A stretch of DNA of 5,124 nt, from positions 1-5,124 of the forward strand of contig CAIYHK010000202.1 in the NCBI GenBank assembly GCA_903925985.1. Reading direction: 5' to 3'. The notes below the pieces were generated by a model. That model made no database searches and had not been told where the DNA came from. It worked only from the letters and a program-made list of their open reading frames with translations. Positions 1 through 5,124 of the stretch are shown here, one piece after another (position 1 is the first letter of the stretch; the number at the start of each line of letters is the position of its first letter). This DNA is from an uncultured Actinomycetes bacterium. Its GTDB lineage: Bacteria; Actinomycetota; Acidimicrobiia; Acidimicrobiales; Ilumatobacteraceae. Position numbers and translations under genes: made by a program.

Positions 1-579
1 GATAATGAGTAGCGATGTACCACTCTTCTTGATCTCGGCTAGCGCGCGATAAACGTCGTCGATAACCATCGGAGCCAGGCCGAGAGAAAGCTCATCACCA
101 ATGAACAACTTTGGCTGGGTCATGATCACACCAGCTAAAGCGAGCATGCGCTGCTCACCACCCGAGAGGGTTCCTGCGATTTGATGACGCCGCTCAGCAA
201 GACGCGGGAATAGCTCGAATGCCCGCTCAAGTCGTGCCGTGTCGCGTGATACCGCGCGATCGCCAGACATCAAGATGTTCTCTTCAACAGTGAGTGTGGC
301 AAATACCGAACGACCCTCGGGTGCGTGAAAAACGCCGGCTCGCGCGAACTTAAATGCGCGCTTCTTCTTCATCGACTCGCCGTTCACATAAACCGTGCCA
401 GCAGTTGGAGCGATGAGTCCACTAGCAATGCGCGCTACTGAGGTCTTGCCCGAGCCGTTGGAGCCAAGTAGCGCCACCGCCTCGCCCTCACCGACTTTGA
501 ATGACACATCAAAGAGGGCTTTGAATGGGCCGTACGAGGCACTCACGTTCTCAAATGCCAGTGTGGATTCAGCGCTCAT
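1..579 (-). CDS. livF: LivF-type branched-chain amino acid ABC transporter ATPase (partial, C-terminus beyond window)
   Basis: This is the second ATP-hydrolysing subunit of the LIV/HAAT importer, acting on the cytoplasmic face and pairing with LivG. I translated 193 codons from the ATG at 579, open to the left edge; LivF proteins usually run about 235 residues, so roughly 40 are missing. Visible motifs are Walker A GSNGSGKT (residues 39-46), the LivF-typical HAPEGRSVF block in the Q-loop region (85-93) followed by LTVEEN (96-101), the ABC signature LSGGEQR (138-144), and Walker B with D-loop, LFIGDELSLGLAP (158-170), with catalytic Glu163. The PEGR block and the SLGLAP ending separate LivF from LivG. 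Leu replaces the usual Pro after Asp-Glu, and Gly precedes the Walker B Asp; the catalytic residues are intact. The start overlaps the livG stop as ATGA, with AAGGAG seven bases upstream, suggesting translational coupling. The segment after Walker B, including the switch region, lies off the window. Confidence 0.95.
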   Translation of the reverse strand, partial: MSAESTLAFENVSASYGPFKALFDVSFKVGEGEAVALLGSNGSGKTSVARIASGLIAPTAGTVYVNGESMKKKRAFKFARAGVFHAPEGRSVFATLTVEENILMSGDRAVSRDTARLERAFELFPRLAERRHQIAGTLSGGEQRMLALAGVIMTQPKLFIGDELSLGLAPMVIDDVYRALAEIKKSGTSLLII

Positions 580-1346
580 TGCTGCGCTCCTTCACCATCT
601 CCAAGATAAGCGCGGCGTAGTTCCTCGCTCTTCATCACTTCCGAAGTTGCACCATTGATGATGTGTCGGCCGAGGTCCATTAGGTAAGCCCGTTGCGTAA
701 ATGAACTGACAAGATCCACGTCATGCTCGACCAAGAGAATCGCAAATTTACGCTCTTGCTGAATGCGCAGCAGCGCTTCGGCAAATGCCTCGGTTTCCTG
801 CACGTCCAAACCTGACGATGGTTCATCTAGCAAAAGAAGCTTTGGTTGCACCATCAACGCACGAGCAATCTCAACTAGTCGTCCCTTACCCAAACTGAGA
901 GAGTCGATCAGTTCATGGCGGATGTCACCGAGCCCGAGCAACTCAACAACCTCGTCGCAGGCAGCGAGTTCCGCTTTAGAAGGGCTTCCCTGCCAGATCA
1001 GGTCGCGTAAGAAACTTCCGCGACCATTGCGCGAGCGCTCGGCTACTACCAAGTGCTCACGAACCGTAAGCCCGGAGAACAGTTCAATTCGCTGAAAGGT
1101 GCGACCGAAGCCGAGTCGAGCACGCTTGTAGACGGGAAGATTATTTACCTCTTTGCCGTCAAAGACAATTACGCCACTATCCGGATTAAGAACACCGAGC
1201 AGGCAGTTAAAGAAAGTCGTCTTACCGGCACCATTGGGGCCGATCAGTCCAACCCGCTCACCCGCTTCGATGTCGATGAACATTTCATCAAGTGCTCGAA
1301 GGCTGCCAAAGGTCTTGCCGATCTCGGCTGCATGCAACAAGCTCAT
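576..1346 (-). CDS. livG: LivG-type branched-chain amino acid ABC transporter ATPase
   Basis: A complete 256-residue cytoplasmic ATPase that partners LivF to drive import through the LivHM permease; the length is normal for LivG. Motifs in order: Walker A GPNGAGKT (36-43), Q-loop FGRTFQRIELF with Gln85, a signature helix SLSLGKGRLVEIARAL (149-164), Walker B LLLLDEPSSGLD (170-181) with Glu175, and the switch VEHD with His208. The TFQ block after an RLGFGR lead-in and the VEHD switch are typical of LivG. The ABC signature is degenerate (LSLGK in place of LSGGQ), which is common in this subfamily, where the second G and the Q vary. The ATG at 1346 overlaps the livHM stop as ATGA and has GAGGTG five bases upstream. 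The 3' end overlaps livF in the same way, so the gene sits in the middle of a tightly coupled operon. Family assignment is secure; substrate is not. Confidence 0.96.
   Translation of the reverse strand: MSLLHAAEIGKTFGSLRALDEMFIDIEAGERVGLIGPNGAGKTTFFNCLLGVLNPDSGVIVFDGKEVNNLPVYKRARLGFGRTFQRIELFSGLTVREHLVVAERSRNGRGSFLRDLIWQGSPSKAELAACDEVVELLGLGDIRHELIDSLSLGKGRLVEIARALMVQPKLLLLDEPSSGLDVQETEAFAEALLRIQQERKFAILLVEHDVDLVSSFTQRAYLMDLGRHIINGATSEVMKSEELRRAYLGDGEGAQQ
587..592 (-). promoter_or_regulatory. Ribosome binding site of livF
   Basis: Reading the minus strand, AAGGAG lies inside the last codons of livG and ends seven bases before the ATG at 579. It supports this start, which overlaps the livG stop codon by four bases, and fits coupled translation of the two ATPases. 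Confidence 0.75.
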
Positions 1347-3343
1347 GACGGCACCTCAGTCTTTGAGGCTTGCTTGCGTGCATTAAATCGACTGATTAAG
1401 CGATCAAATCTACGAACCGACTTCTGTTCGGAGTACTCAAGCAAACCTTCTGGATGCTTTGAGAAGTTAATGGCACCGAGTCCAAACAATGCGAACTGCC
1501 ATTGAGGCGCGAGGTGCAGCAAGCGAATGAGAATGAGATCTGGGAAAACGCGGAATACCACGCCACCCTGAATTGCACCTGAAACTCGGCGGCTCGCAAG
1601 CGTGATAACCAAGACCAGCCAGAACAGTCCAGTTAGCGGAGCAAAGTTCGATCCGTAGTTAACAGACTCCTGACCGATCACCAGTAAAGCACCACCGAAT
1701 GCCGCCAAACCAGAAGATGCTGCGAATGCAACAATGCGCCAGCGAGTTGGGTTGATGCCCACTGATTGTGATGCAACTTCACTGCCGCGCAGCGCCTGCA
1801 ACATGTAGCCCGTGGTTCCACGCTTCAACGCCGACACAAACAGCGAGCAGATAATCAAGAGAACAACACATAACAAGAAGAAGGACTTGTCGTTACCAAA
1901 GTCCAACCCACCCAAAGTGGGTCGAGGAATTTCAGCGGTCTGCATTGATGTGGGGCCAACCCACGGGAACTTAACCATCACGGCATCAAAGAAGAATGCG
2001 AATGCCAGTGTGGCAAGTGCCAGCCAGATATGACCAAGGCGCAAGACCGGTAGCGCCAGTAGTGCACCAACTGCCGCACCCAAAGCGGCACCAATGAGGG
2101 CCGCAAGCAACGACGACATCTCAAAGTTCTTCGTCAGCTGGAACACCGTGAACGCACCAATAGCGCCGAACGAGGTCAGGGCGAGCGAGATCTGGCCACC
2201 CATTCCAGTGAACACTGTGATCGCCAAGAAAATGATTGAGTAGATCACTGCTTCGGTAAAGAGCAACATCCAAAACTGGTCAGCCGATGTAAGAACCCAG
2301 ATAAAGATTCCAACACCCATCAACAGGCTCGGAATCAAGGCAATGCGACTCGCCCACGGAGACACTTGTGCGATCGAGATGGTGTCTGTGGGTGGATCCA
2401 CTGCTGCCATCGGATCACGACTTTCTTTGGAAGCCTTGATGCCTGGCATGAAAACGAGAATCGCAAACAACATCACGAAGGGCAACGACGGCCCGAGGTT
2501 CTGGCCAATGATGCTGGTTGGCGTGATGTAAGTCGGAAGAATTGTGTTCATAATGCCGAGGAAAAAACCTCCGGCAAGTGCGAGTGGCAAGCTCACGAGT
2601 TTTCCTAGCGCTGCAGCAGCAATTGCCACAATCACCAATTGGAAGAAGCTGCCAGGCTCAATGGTGGTGATGCTCGTTGAACAGAGCAACACACCGGCCA
2701 AGCCTGCATACAGGCTTGAGAGACCCCAAGCGAATGATGAAACCTTTTCGGCATCAATTCCCCGCAACTCGGTCATTCGGGGGCTTTCAACCACTCCGCG
2801 CATGTGCAGACCGAGTCGCGTGAATCGGAACAGGGCAAACAAAATGAGTGCGCCGAGGATTGCCACAGTGAACTGAACAATCTCATCGCGTGTGATCGGA
2901 TAACGATCAAAAATTCGATAGAAGATTTTTCCATCTGGAACGATTCCCACCGCTCCGAAAACTGACTCGCGCTCGAAATCTGTCACGATCTTGAAGATTT
3001 CAGGCAGTGCGACCATCAAACCTGCGGTCACTACGAGCCTTGCCACAGGAGAGGCCGTTCTGAGGTTCTTGAACACAAACTGGTTGAGCAACACACCGAT
3101 CAACGGTGCGAGGATTCCAACCGAGATGAGTAAGGACACCCAGATCGGCCACTCCCTGCGGACATGGAGTTCAAAGTAAGTGGCAGCTGAAACATAAGCC
3201 TGCGCACCAAAGGCAAGGTTCAGAATTCCTGACGTCTTGTACGTCAGGGTGAACCCAATGGCGATGAGTGCGTAGACCGAGCCGACAGGCAGTCCTTGAA
3301 TGACTGCCTGTACGAACTCGTCTACTGCTCCAATTGCAAGCAC
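1343..3343 (-). CDS. livHM: Fused LivH-LivM branched-chain amino acid ABC transporter permease
   Basis: This 666-residue membrane protein carries both permease halves that are separate genes (livH, livM) in enterobacteria. The N-terminal LivH half (about 8-303) has GLPVGSVYALIAIGFTLTY (17-35), the NLAFGAQAY block (42-50), and the cytoplasmic ATPase-contact loop GVVESPRMTELRGID (183-197). A hydrophilic linker of about 28 residues (304-331) leads to the LivM half, with TGMGGQISLALTSFGAIGAF (379-398) and its own contact loop ALRGSEVASQSVGINP (517-532). I see roughly eight hydrophobic segments in each half. A basic tail follows a HPEGL motif (630-634) at the C-terminus. The start is GTG at 3343: an in-frame TAA lies directly upstream and the next Met is internal, so no longer form exists; a weak AAGG is seven bases upstream. 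The reading frame is uninterrupted across the junction, so the fusion looks genuine rather than a sequencing join. The protein should supply both transmembrane domains for LivG and LivF. Confidence 0.94.
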   Translation of the reverse strand: MLAIGAVDEFVQAVIQGLPVGSVYALIAIGFTLTYKTSGILNLAFGAQAYVSAATYFELHVRREWPIWVSLLISVGILAPLIGVLLNQFVFKNLRTASPVARLVVTAGLMVALPEIFKIVTDFERESVFGAVGIVPDGKIFYRIFDRYPITRDEIVQFTVAILGALILFALFRFTRLGLHMRGVVESPRMTELRGIDAEKVSSFAWGLSSLYAGLAGVLLCSTSITTIEPGSFFQLVIVAIAAAALGKLVSLPLALAGGFFLGIMNTILPTYITPTSIIGQNLGPSLPFVMLFAILVFMPGIKASKESRDPMAAVDPPTDTISIAQVSPWASRIALIPSLLMGVGIFIWVLTSADQFWMLLFTEAVIYSIIFLAITVFTGMGGQISLALTSFGAIGAFTVFQLTKNFEMSSLLAALIGAALGAAVGALLALPVLRLGHIWLALATLAFAFFFDAVMVKFPWVGPTSMQTAEIPRPTLGGLDFGNDKSFFLLCVVLLIICSLFVSALKRGTTGYMLQALRGSEVASQSVGINPTRWRIVAFAASSGLAAFGGALLVIGQESVNYGSNFAPLTGLFWLVLVITLASRRVSGAIQGGVVFRVFPDLILIRLLHLAPQWQFALFGLGAINFSKHPEGLLEYSEQKSVRRFDRLISRFNARKQASKTEVPS
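1352..1357 (-). promoter_or_regulatory. Ribosome binding site of livG
   Basis: GAGGTG on the minus strand ends five bases before the ATG at 1346. It lies within the 3' end of the fused permease gene, whose TGA overlaps the livG ATG, and so supports this start. Confidence 0.7.
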
Positions 3344-3350
3344 TTACTTA

Positions 3351-3354
3351 CCTT
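3351..3354 (-). promoter_or_regulatory. Weak ribosome binding site of livHM
   Basis: AAGG (within CAAGGT) on the minus strand ends seven bases before the GTG at 3343. An in-frame TAA immediately precedes that GTG, which forces this start. The short Shine-Dalgarno and the GTG codon predict weaker translation of the permease than of the binding protein upstream. Confidence 0.5.
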
Positions 3355-3366
3355 GCTGTTCTAACT

Positions 3367-3388
3367 TGACGCCGGTCAGCCGGCGTCA
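3367..3388 (-). promoter_or_regulatory. Intra-operon GC-rich hairpin spanning the binding-protein stop codon
   Basis: A perfect 9-bp inverted repeat, TGACGCCGG and CCGGCGTCA with a four-base CTGA loop on the minus strand, covers the last four codons of the binding-protein gene, its stop codon (the TGA lies in the loop) and the start of the 32-nt gap before livHM. No uridine run follows (AGTTAGAACAG comes next), so it is not a standard rho-independent terminator. Such hairpins between a receptor gene and its permease genes often stabilise the upstream mRNA or cause partial termination, giving more receptor than permease. That role here is inferred. Confidence 0.6.
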
Positions 3389-4755
3389 GAGAACGACGTG
3401 GCTACTGGATCTTCAAGTGCGTCAGTCGGGTTTGGCCAGCAATTGAATGGCTTGCCTGCCTCACCTGACCACTGCTCGAATACTCCACCAACAATCTGAA
3501 CCGTATTGGTGCAGGTTTGCTTGTAACCGTGTGTTGTCGGATCAGCAGATGTGGGCAGCTTCCACTGGGTGCTCAAGTTGATCGGAACGATCAGACCACC
3601 TGCGCTGTACTCAGTGATTGCGCGAAGCGCATCCTTGACGCCAACTTGGCTGAATTCCGGACCAGCTGCGAGCAGACCGGTGAAGAAGGTGTCGGCATTG
3701 ATCCAGCCCACCATGGTGAGCTCTTCAGACTTGAGGCCAAGCTTCTCGGTGTACTCGAGGAACTTTGCCTGGGTCTCAGATTCAATCTTGGCTTCGAATG
3801 GCACGAATGAAACACCAACAAGGTCGCCTTCAAAGATTGCAGCGTTTGCCTTAATGAAGTCCTGGTTGTAGGTGTTCGGATGGACCATGATCACATCATC
3901 CATGCCCTGCTTCTGCAGTTCTTCGCCGAGCTTCTTCATGCCGTTCAAGTCGATGCAGGTGGTGATCAACTCAACACCGGCTTCCTTCATCTTGGAAACC
4001 TGTGGCGCGATACCAGTTGGCAGACCGAAGGCCAGCGTGTCGTCGAAGTAAGCAACTTCGATATCTGGCGTGTACTGCTCGAACGACTTCTTGCCGAGCT
4101 GTGCGCACACCTTGGAGTTTTCACTCACGCCATAACCAATTGATGCCACCTTGGTGACACCAAGCTTGGAGGCAATCCATGGGTTAATTGGGCTGGTGCA
4201 GTCTTGGCACGTAACAGCAACGGACGGGAAGATGTAGTCGTTGTCTGCCGGCTCGCGGTGGATGCCCCAGCTAAAGGTTGGCATTCCGCATTCCTGCAAT
4301 GTGGTGGCACCAGAGAACAACAGCGGGGCAACGAAGGTTGCGAAGGTCTTTCCACCTGCACATACTTCTGTGGCCTTGTCCTTGTTCTTTGCAAGCGCAT
4401 CGTCGATCACTTCGTCAAGGACGAGCTTGCGGCCGTAGATACCACCTTCATCGTTACGCCATTCGAAGTAAGCCTTCACTCCGTCTGCGTATGCATTGAG
4501 AATGTTTGTGCCAAGTGGGTTGCTTGAGAGCACACCAATTGCCTTGGCAACGATTTCCGTGTCACTTACACCGGGAACTCCAGTGAGAGAAACGAATGTG
4601 TCGCGGTCTCCACCTGAACCACCAGCGGTGGTTGTGGTTTCGCCGCCAGCCGTTGTTTCGGTTGTGCCCTCGTCGTCACCTGAGTTGCCACAGGCCCCCA
4701 CGATCAGGGCTACCGCTGCAAAAGCGGATAGCAGTTTGAATTTCTTTGCAACCAT
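3376..4755 (-). CDS. LivK-like substrate-binding lipoprotein of the branched-chain amino acid (HAAT) ABC transporter family
   Basis: The receptor that captures the substrate outside the membrane and delivers it to LivHM. I chose the ATG at 4755 (459 residues): it follows GGGGGA by five bases and opens directly into a lipoprotein signal, MVAKKFKLLSAFAAVALIVGAC, with lipobox VGAC and lipidated Cys22. An in-frame TTG at 4776 would add seven residues without a better site. After Cys22 comes a disordered Thr/Gly/Glu linker (about 24-50) that probably spaces the domain from the membrane. The type I periplasmic-binding fold follows, with GVLSSNPLGTNILNAYADGVKAYFEWRNDEGGIYGRKLVL (about 74-113), typical of this family. 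Eight further cysteines (132, 156, 183, 186, 217, 267, 415, 439) could form disulfides. It is the first gene of the operon and ends inside a hairpin. Substrate specificity cannot be read, so I give no livK symbol; amino acids, amides or small organic acids are all possible. Confidence 0.92.
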   Translation of the reverse strand: MVAKKFKLLSAFAAVALIVGACGNSGDDEGTTETTAGGETTTTAGGSGGDRDTFVSLTGVPGVSDTEIVAKAIGVLSSNPLGTNILNAYADGVKAYFEWRNDEGGIYGRKLVLDEVIDDALAKNKDKATEVCAGGKTFATFVAPLLFSGATTLQECGMPTFSWGIHREPADNDYIFPSVAVTCQDCTSPINPWIASKLGVTKVASIGYGVSENSKVCAQLGKKSFEQYTPDIEVAYFDDTLAFGLPTGIAPQVSKMKEAGVELITTCIDLNGMKKLGEELQKQGMDDVIMVHPNTYNQDFIKANAAIFEGDLVGVSFVPFEAKIESETQAKFLEYTEKLGLKSEELTMVGWINADTFFTGLLAAGPEFSQVGVKDALRAITEYSAGGLIVPINLSTQWKLPTSADPTTHGYKQTCTNTVQIVGGVFEQWSGEAGKPFNCWPNPTDALEDPVATSFSDAG

Positions 4756-4760
4756 TTGTT

Positions 4761-4766
4761 TCCCCC
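4761..4766 (-). promoter_or_regulatory. Ribosome binding site deciding the binding-protein start
   Basis: GGGGGA on the minus strand lies five bases before the ATG at 4755 and can pair with the anti-Shine-Dalgarno CCUCC through one G-U wobble. It favours this ATG over the in-frame TTG at 4776, which would place the motif inside the coding region. The SDR gene on the other strand uses the same GGGGGAAA string. Confidence 0.6.
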
Positions 4767-4793
4767 AAACGTCCAAAGGTTGATATGTCTCAT

Positions 4794-4820
4794 CTACCGG
4801 TAACTCCTAGGAGCAGGTAG
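4794..4820. promoter_or_regulatory. Palindrome cluster, candidate operator
   Basis: Two perfect palindromes lie one base apart: TACCGGTA (4795-4802) and CTCCTAGGAG (4804-4813). Both sit within a wider inverted repeat, CTACC (4794-4798) and GGTAG (4816-4820). The cluster lies about 40-65 bases upstream of the binding-protein start, at or just after the transcription start predicted from the candidate promoter. That is a position where a repressor could act, or where the leader RNA could fold. No regulator gene is visible in the window, so the function is inferred from symmetry and position. Confidence 0.4.
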
Positions 4821-4827
4821 TCCTAAC

Positions 4828-4856
4828 AATGTAGTCACATTTGGCAAGGCTCTGAA
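4828..4856 (-). promoter_or_regulatory. Candidate promoter of the liv operon
   Basis: On the minus strand, TTCAGA (4856-4851) and TACATT (4833-4828) are separated by 17 bases, each matching four of six sigma-70-type consensus positions. Transcription would start near 4821, giving a leader of about 65 bases that includes the palindrome cluster. An alternative -35, TTGCCA (4846-4841), is a closer match but lacks a good -10 at the right distance. The need for a promoter in this gap is firm; the exact hexamers are weakly supported. Confidence 0.35.
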
Positions 4857-4882
4857 AACAGAACCGGGCAACTACCGCCTAG

Positions 4883-4911
4883 TTACTTGCATAGGCTCAC
4901 GTCCCTAGTAT
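4883..4911 (+). promoter_or_regulatory. Candidate promoter of the SDR gene
   Basis: TAGTAT (4906-4911) is a reasonable -10 element, matching four of six positions. A poor -35, TTACTT (4883-4888), lies 17 bases upstream. Transcription would begin around 4918, leaving a leader of about 20 bases with the GAAGGGGG ribosome site. The -10 is more convincing than the -35. Confidence 0.3.
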
Positions 4912-4924
4912 CACGGTGGGATTT

Positions 4925-4932
4925 GAAGGGGG
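4925..4932 (+). promoter_or_regulatory. Ribosome binding site of the SDR gene
   Basis: GAAGGGGG ends four bases before the GTG at 4937. It favours that start over an in-frame GTG at 4916, which would place this motif inside the coding region and has no purine-rich site of its own. Confidence 0.6.
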
Positions 4933-4936
4933 AAAA

Positions 4937-5124
4937 GTGGACGACATTTCTAAGGAAACATCGTTGGACGGGCAGGTCGCACTTGTAACTGGTGGAGGGG
5001 CAGGCATCGGACGCGGTATATCTGTCGCCCTTGCCGCTCACGGCGCCAAAGTCGTAATCGCTGAGATCGACCCCGCACGCGCAGCCCAAACCCAAGAAAT
5101 CATTGAGTCCTCAGGTGGTGTGGC
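4937..5124 (+). CDS. Short-chain dehydrogenase/reductase (SDR) family oxidoreductase, N-terminal part
   Basis: The first 62 codons of an NAD(P)-dependent oxidoreductase run off the right edge; classical SDRs are about 250-300 residues. Translation from the GTG gives a short polar leader (MDDISKETS) and then LDGQVALVTGGGAGIGRGIS. This contains the Rossmann cofactor motif TGxxxGxG (Thr18, Gly19, Gly23, Gly25). Strand beta-2 follows as AKVVIAEID (37-45); the acidic Glu43 at its end suggests preference for NAD(H) over NADP(H). The catalytic Ser-Tyr-Lys residues lie outside the window, so the reaction and substrate are unknown. The family assignment from the cofactor motif is strong. The gene is divergent from the transporter operon across 181 bp, so shared control is possible. 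It could oxidise a hydroxyl or reduce a ketone on the imported compound or on an unrelated metabolite. Confidence 0.88.
   Translation, partial: MDDISKETSLDGQVALVTGGGAGIGRGISVALAAHGAKVVIAEIDPARAAQTQEIIESSGGV

Noticed and set aside
1053..1505. 150-codon open frame on the plus strand
   Set aside because: It lies antisense to livG and the end of livHM, both of which have clear family motifs, and its translation shows no recognisable domain. It is a shadow frame.
2351..2443. Possible gene boundary between separate livH and livM
   Set aside because: The frame runs through the hydrophilic linker without a stop, and I see no good start with a ribosome site for an independent livM, so a true fusion is the simpler reading.
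3367..3388. Rho-independent terminator ending the binding-protein transcript
   Set aside because: The stem is strong, but no T-run follows on the minus strand and the permease gene starts 23 bases later. I kept it as a hairpin of undecided role, not a terminator.
4204..4527. 107-codon plus-strand frame and overlapping shorter ones
   Set aside because: They are fully antisense to the binding-protein gene, which has a lipobox and family fold; the translations look random and basic or cysteine-rich.
3376..4776. Longer binding-protein form starting at TTG 4776
   Set aside because: It would add MDVWGKQ ahead of an already ideal lipoprotein signal and place the GGGGGA ribosome site inside the gene. 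ATG 4755 is preferred.
4916..4936. Longer SDR start at GTG 4916
   Set aside because: It is in frame, but it has no Shine-Dalgarno of its own and would put GAAGGGGG inside the coding region; GTG 4937 fits better.
1..5124. tRNA, CRISPR array, insertion sequence or toxin-antitoxin genes
   Set aside because: No cloverleaf, regularly spaced repeats, terminal inverted repeats with transposase, or small gene pairs were visible. Nearly all of the window is accounted for by the five genes and one control region.

Overview
The window holds most of a high-affinity branched-chain-amino-acid-type (LIV/HAAT) ABC transporter operon on the minus strand, plus the first 62 codons of a divergently transcribed short-chain dehydrogenase/reductase (SDR) on the plus strand. 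The genus cannot be read from the sequence. Several traits point to an actinobacterium: permease domains LivH and LivM fused in one chain, GTG starts, a Thr/Gly/Glu-rich linker after the lipoprotein cysteine, and moderately GC-rich codon use. The linker style resembles free-living Acidimicrobiia-like lineages, but that is an inference from memory of the family.

Layout, in transcription order of the operon (right to left): the lipoprotein substrate-binding protein (4755-3376); a 32-nt gap with a strong GC-rich hairpin that has the binding-protein stop codon in its loop; the fused LivH-LivM permease (3343-1343); LivG ATPase (1346-576); and LivF ATPase (579 to the left edge, C-terminus missing). 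The two downstream junctions are ATGA stop/start overlaps, each with a Shine-Dalgarno sequence inside the upstream gene. This suggests one transcript with translational coupling. A 181-bp divergent intergenic region (4756-4936) then separates the operon from the SDR gene (4937 to the right edge). It contains short palindromes, three of the window's few CTAG tetramers, and plausible but weak promoters in both directions.

Together the proteins form a complete importer. The lipid-anchored receptor captures a solute outside the membrane, the LivHM chain forms the channel, and LivG plus LivF power transport. The substrate cannot be assigned from sequence: this receptor family takes branched-chain amino acids, other amino acids, amides, urea and small aromatic or other organic acids. 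The divergent SDR could act on the imported compound or a product of it, but this rests on position only. I see no RNA gene, mobile element, CRISPR array or clear rho-independent terminator. The window is a fairly ordinary transporter locus; its most noteworthy points are the stop-codon hairpin, the permease fusion and the palindromic divergent control region.
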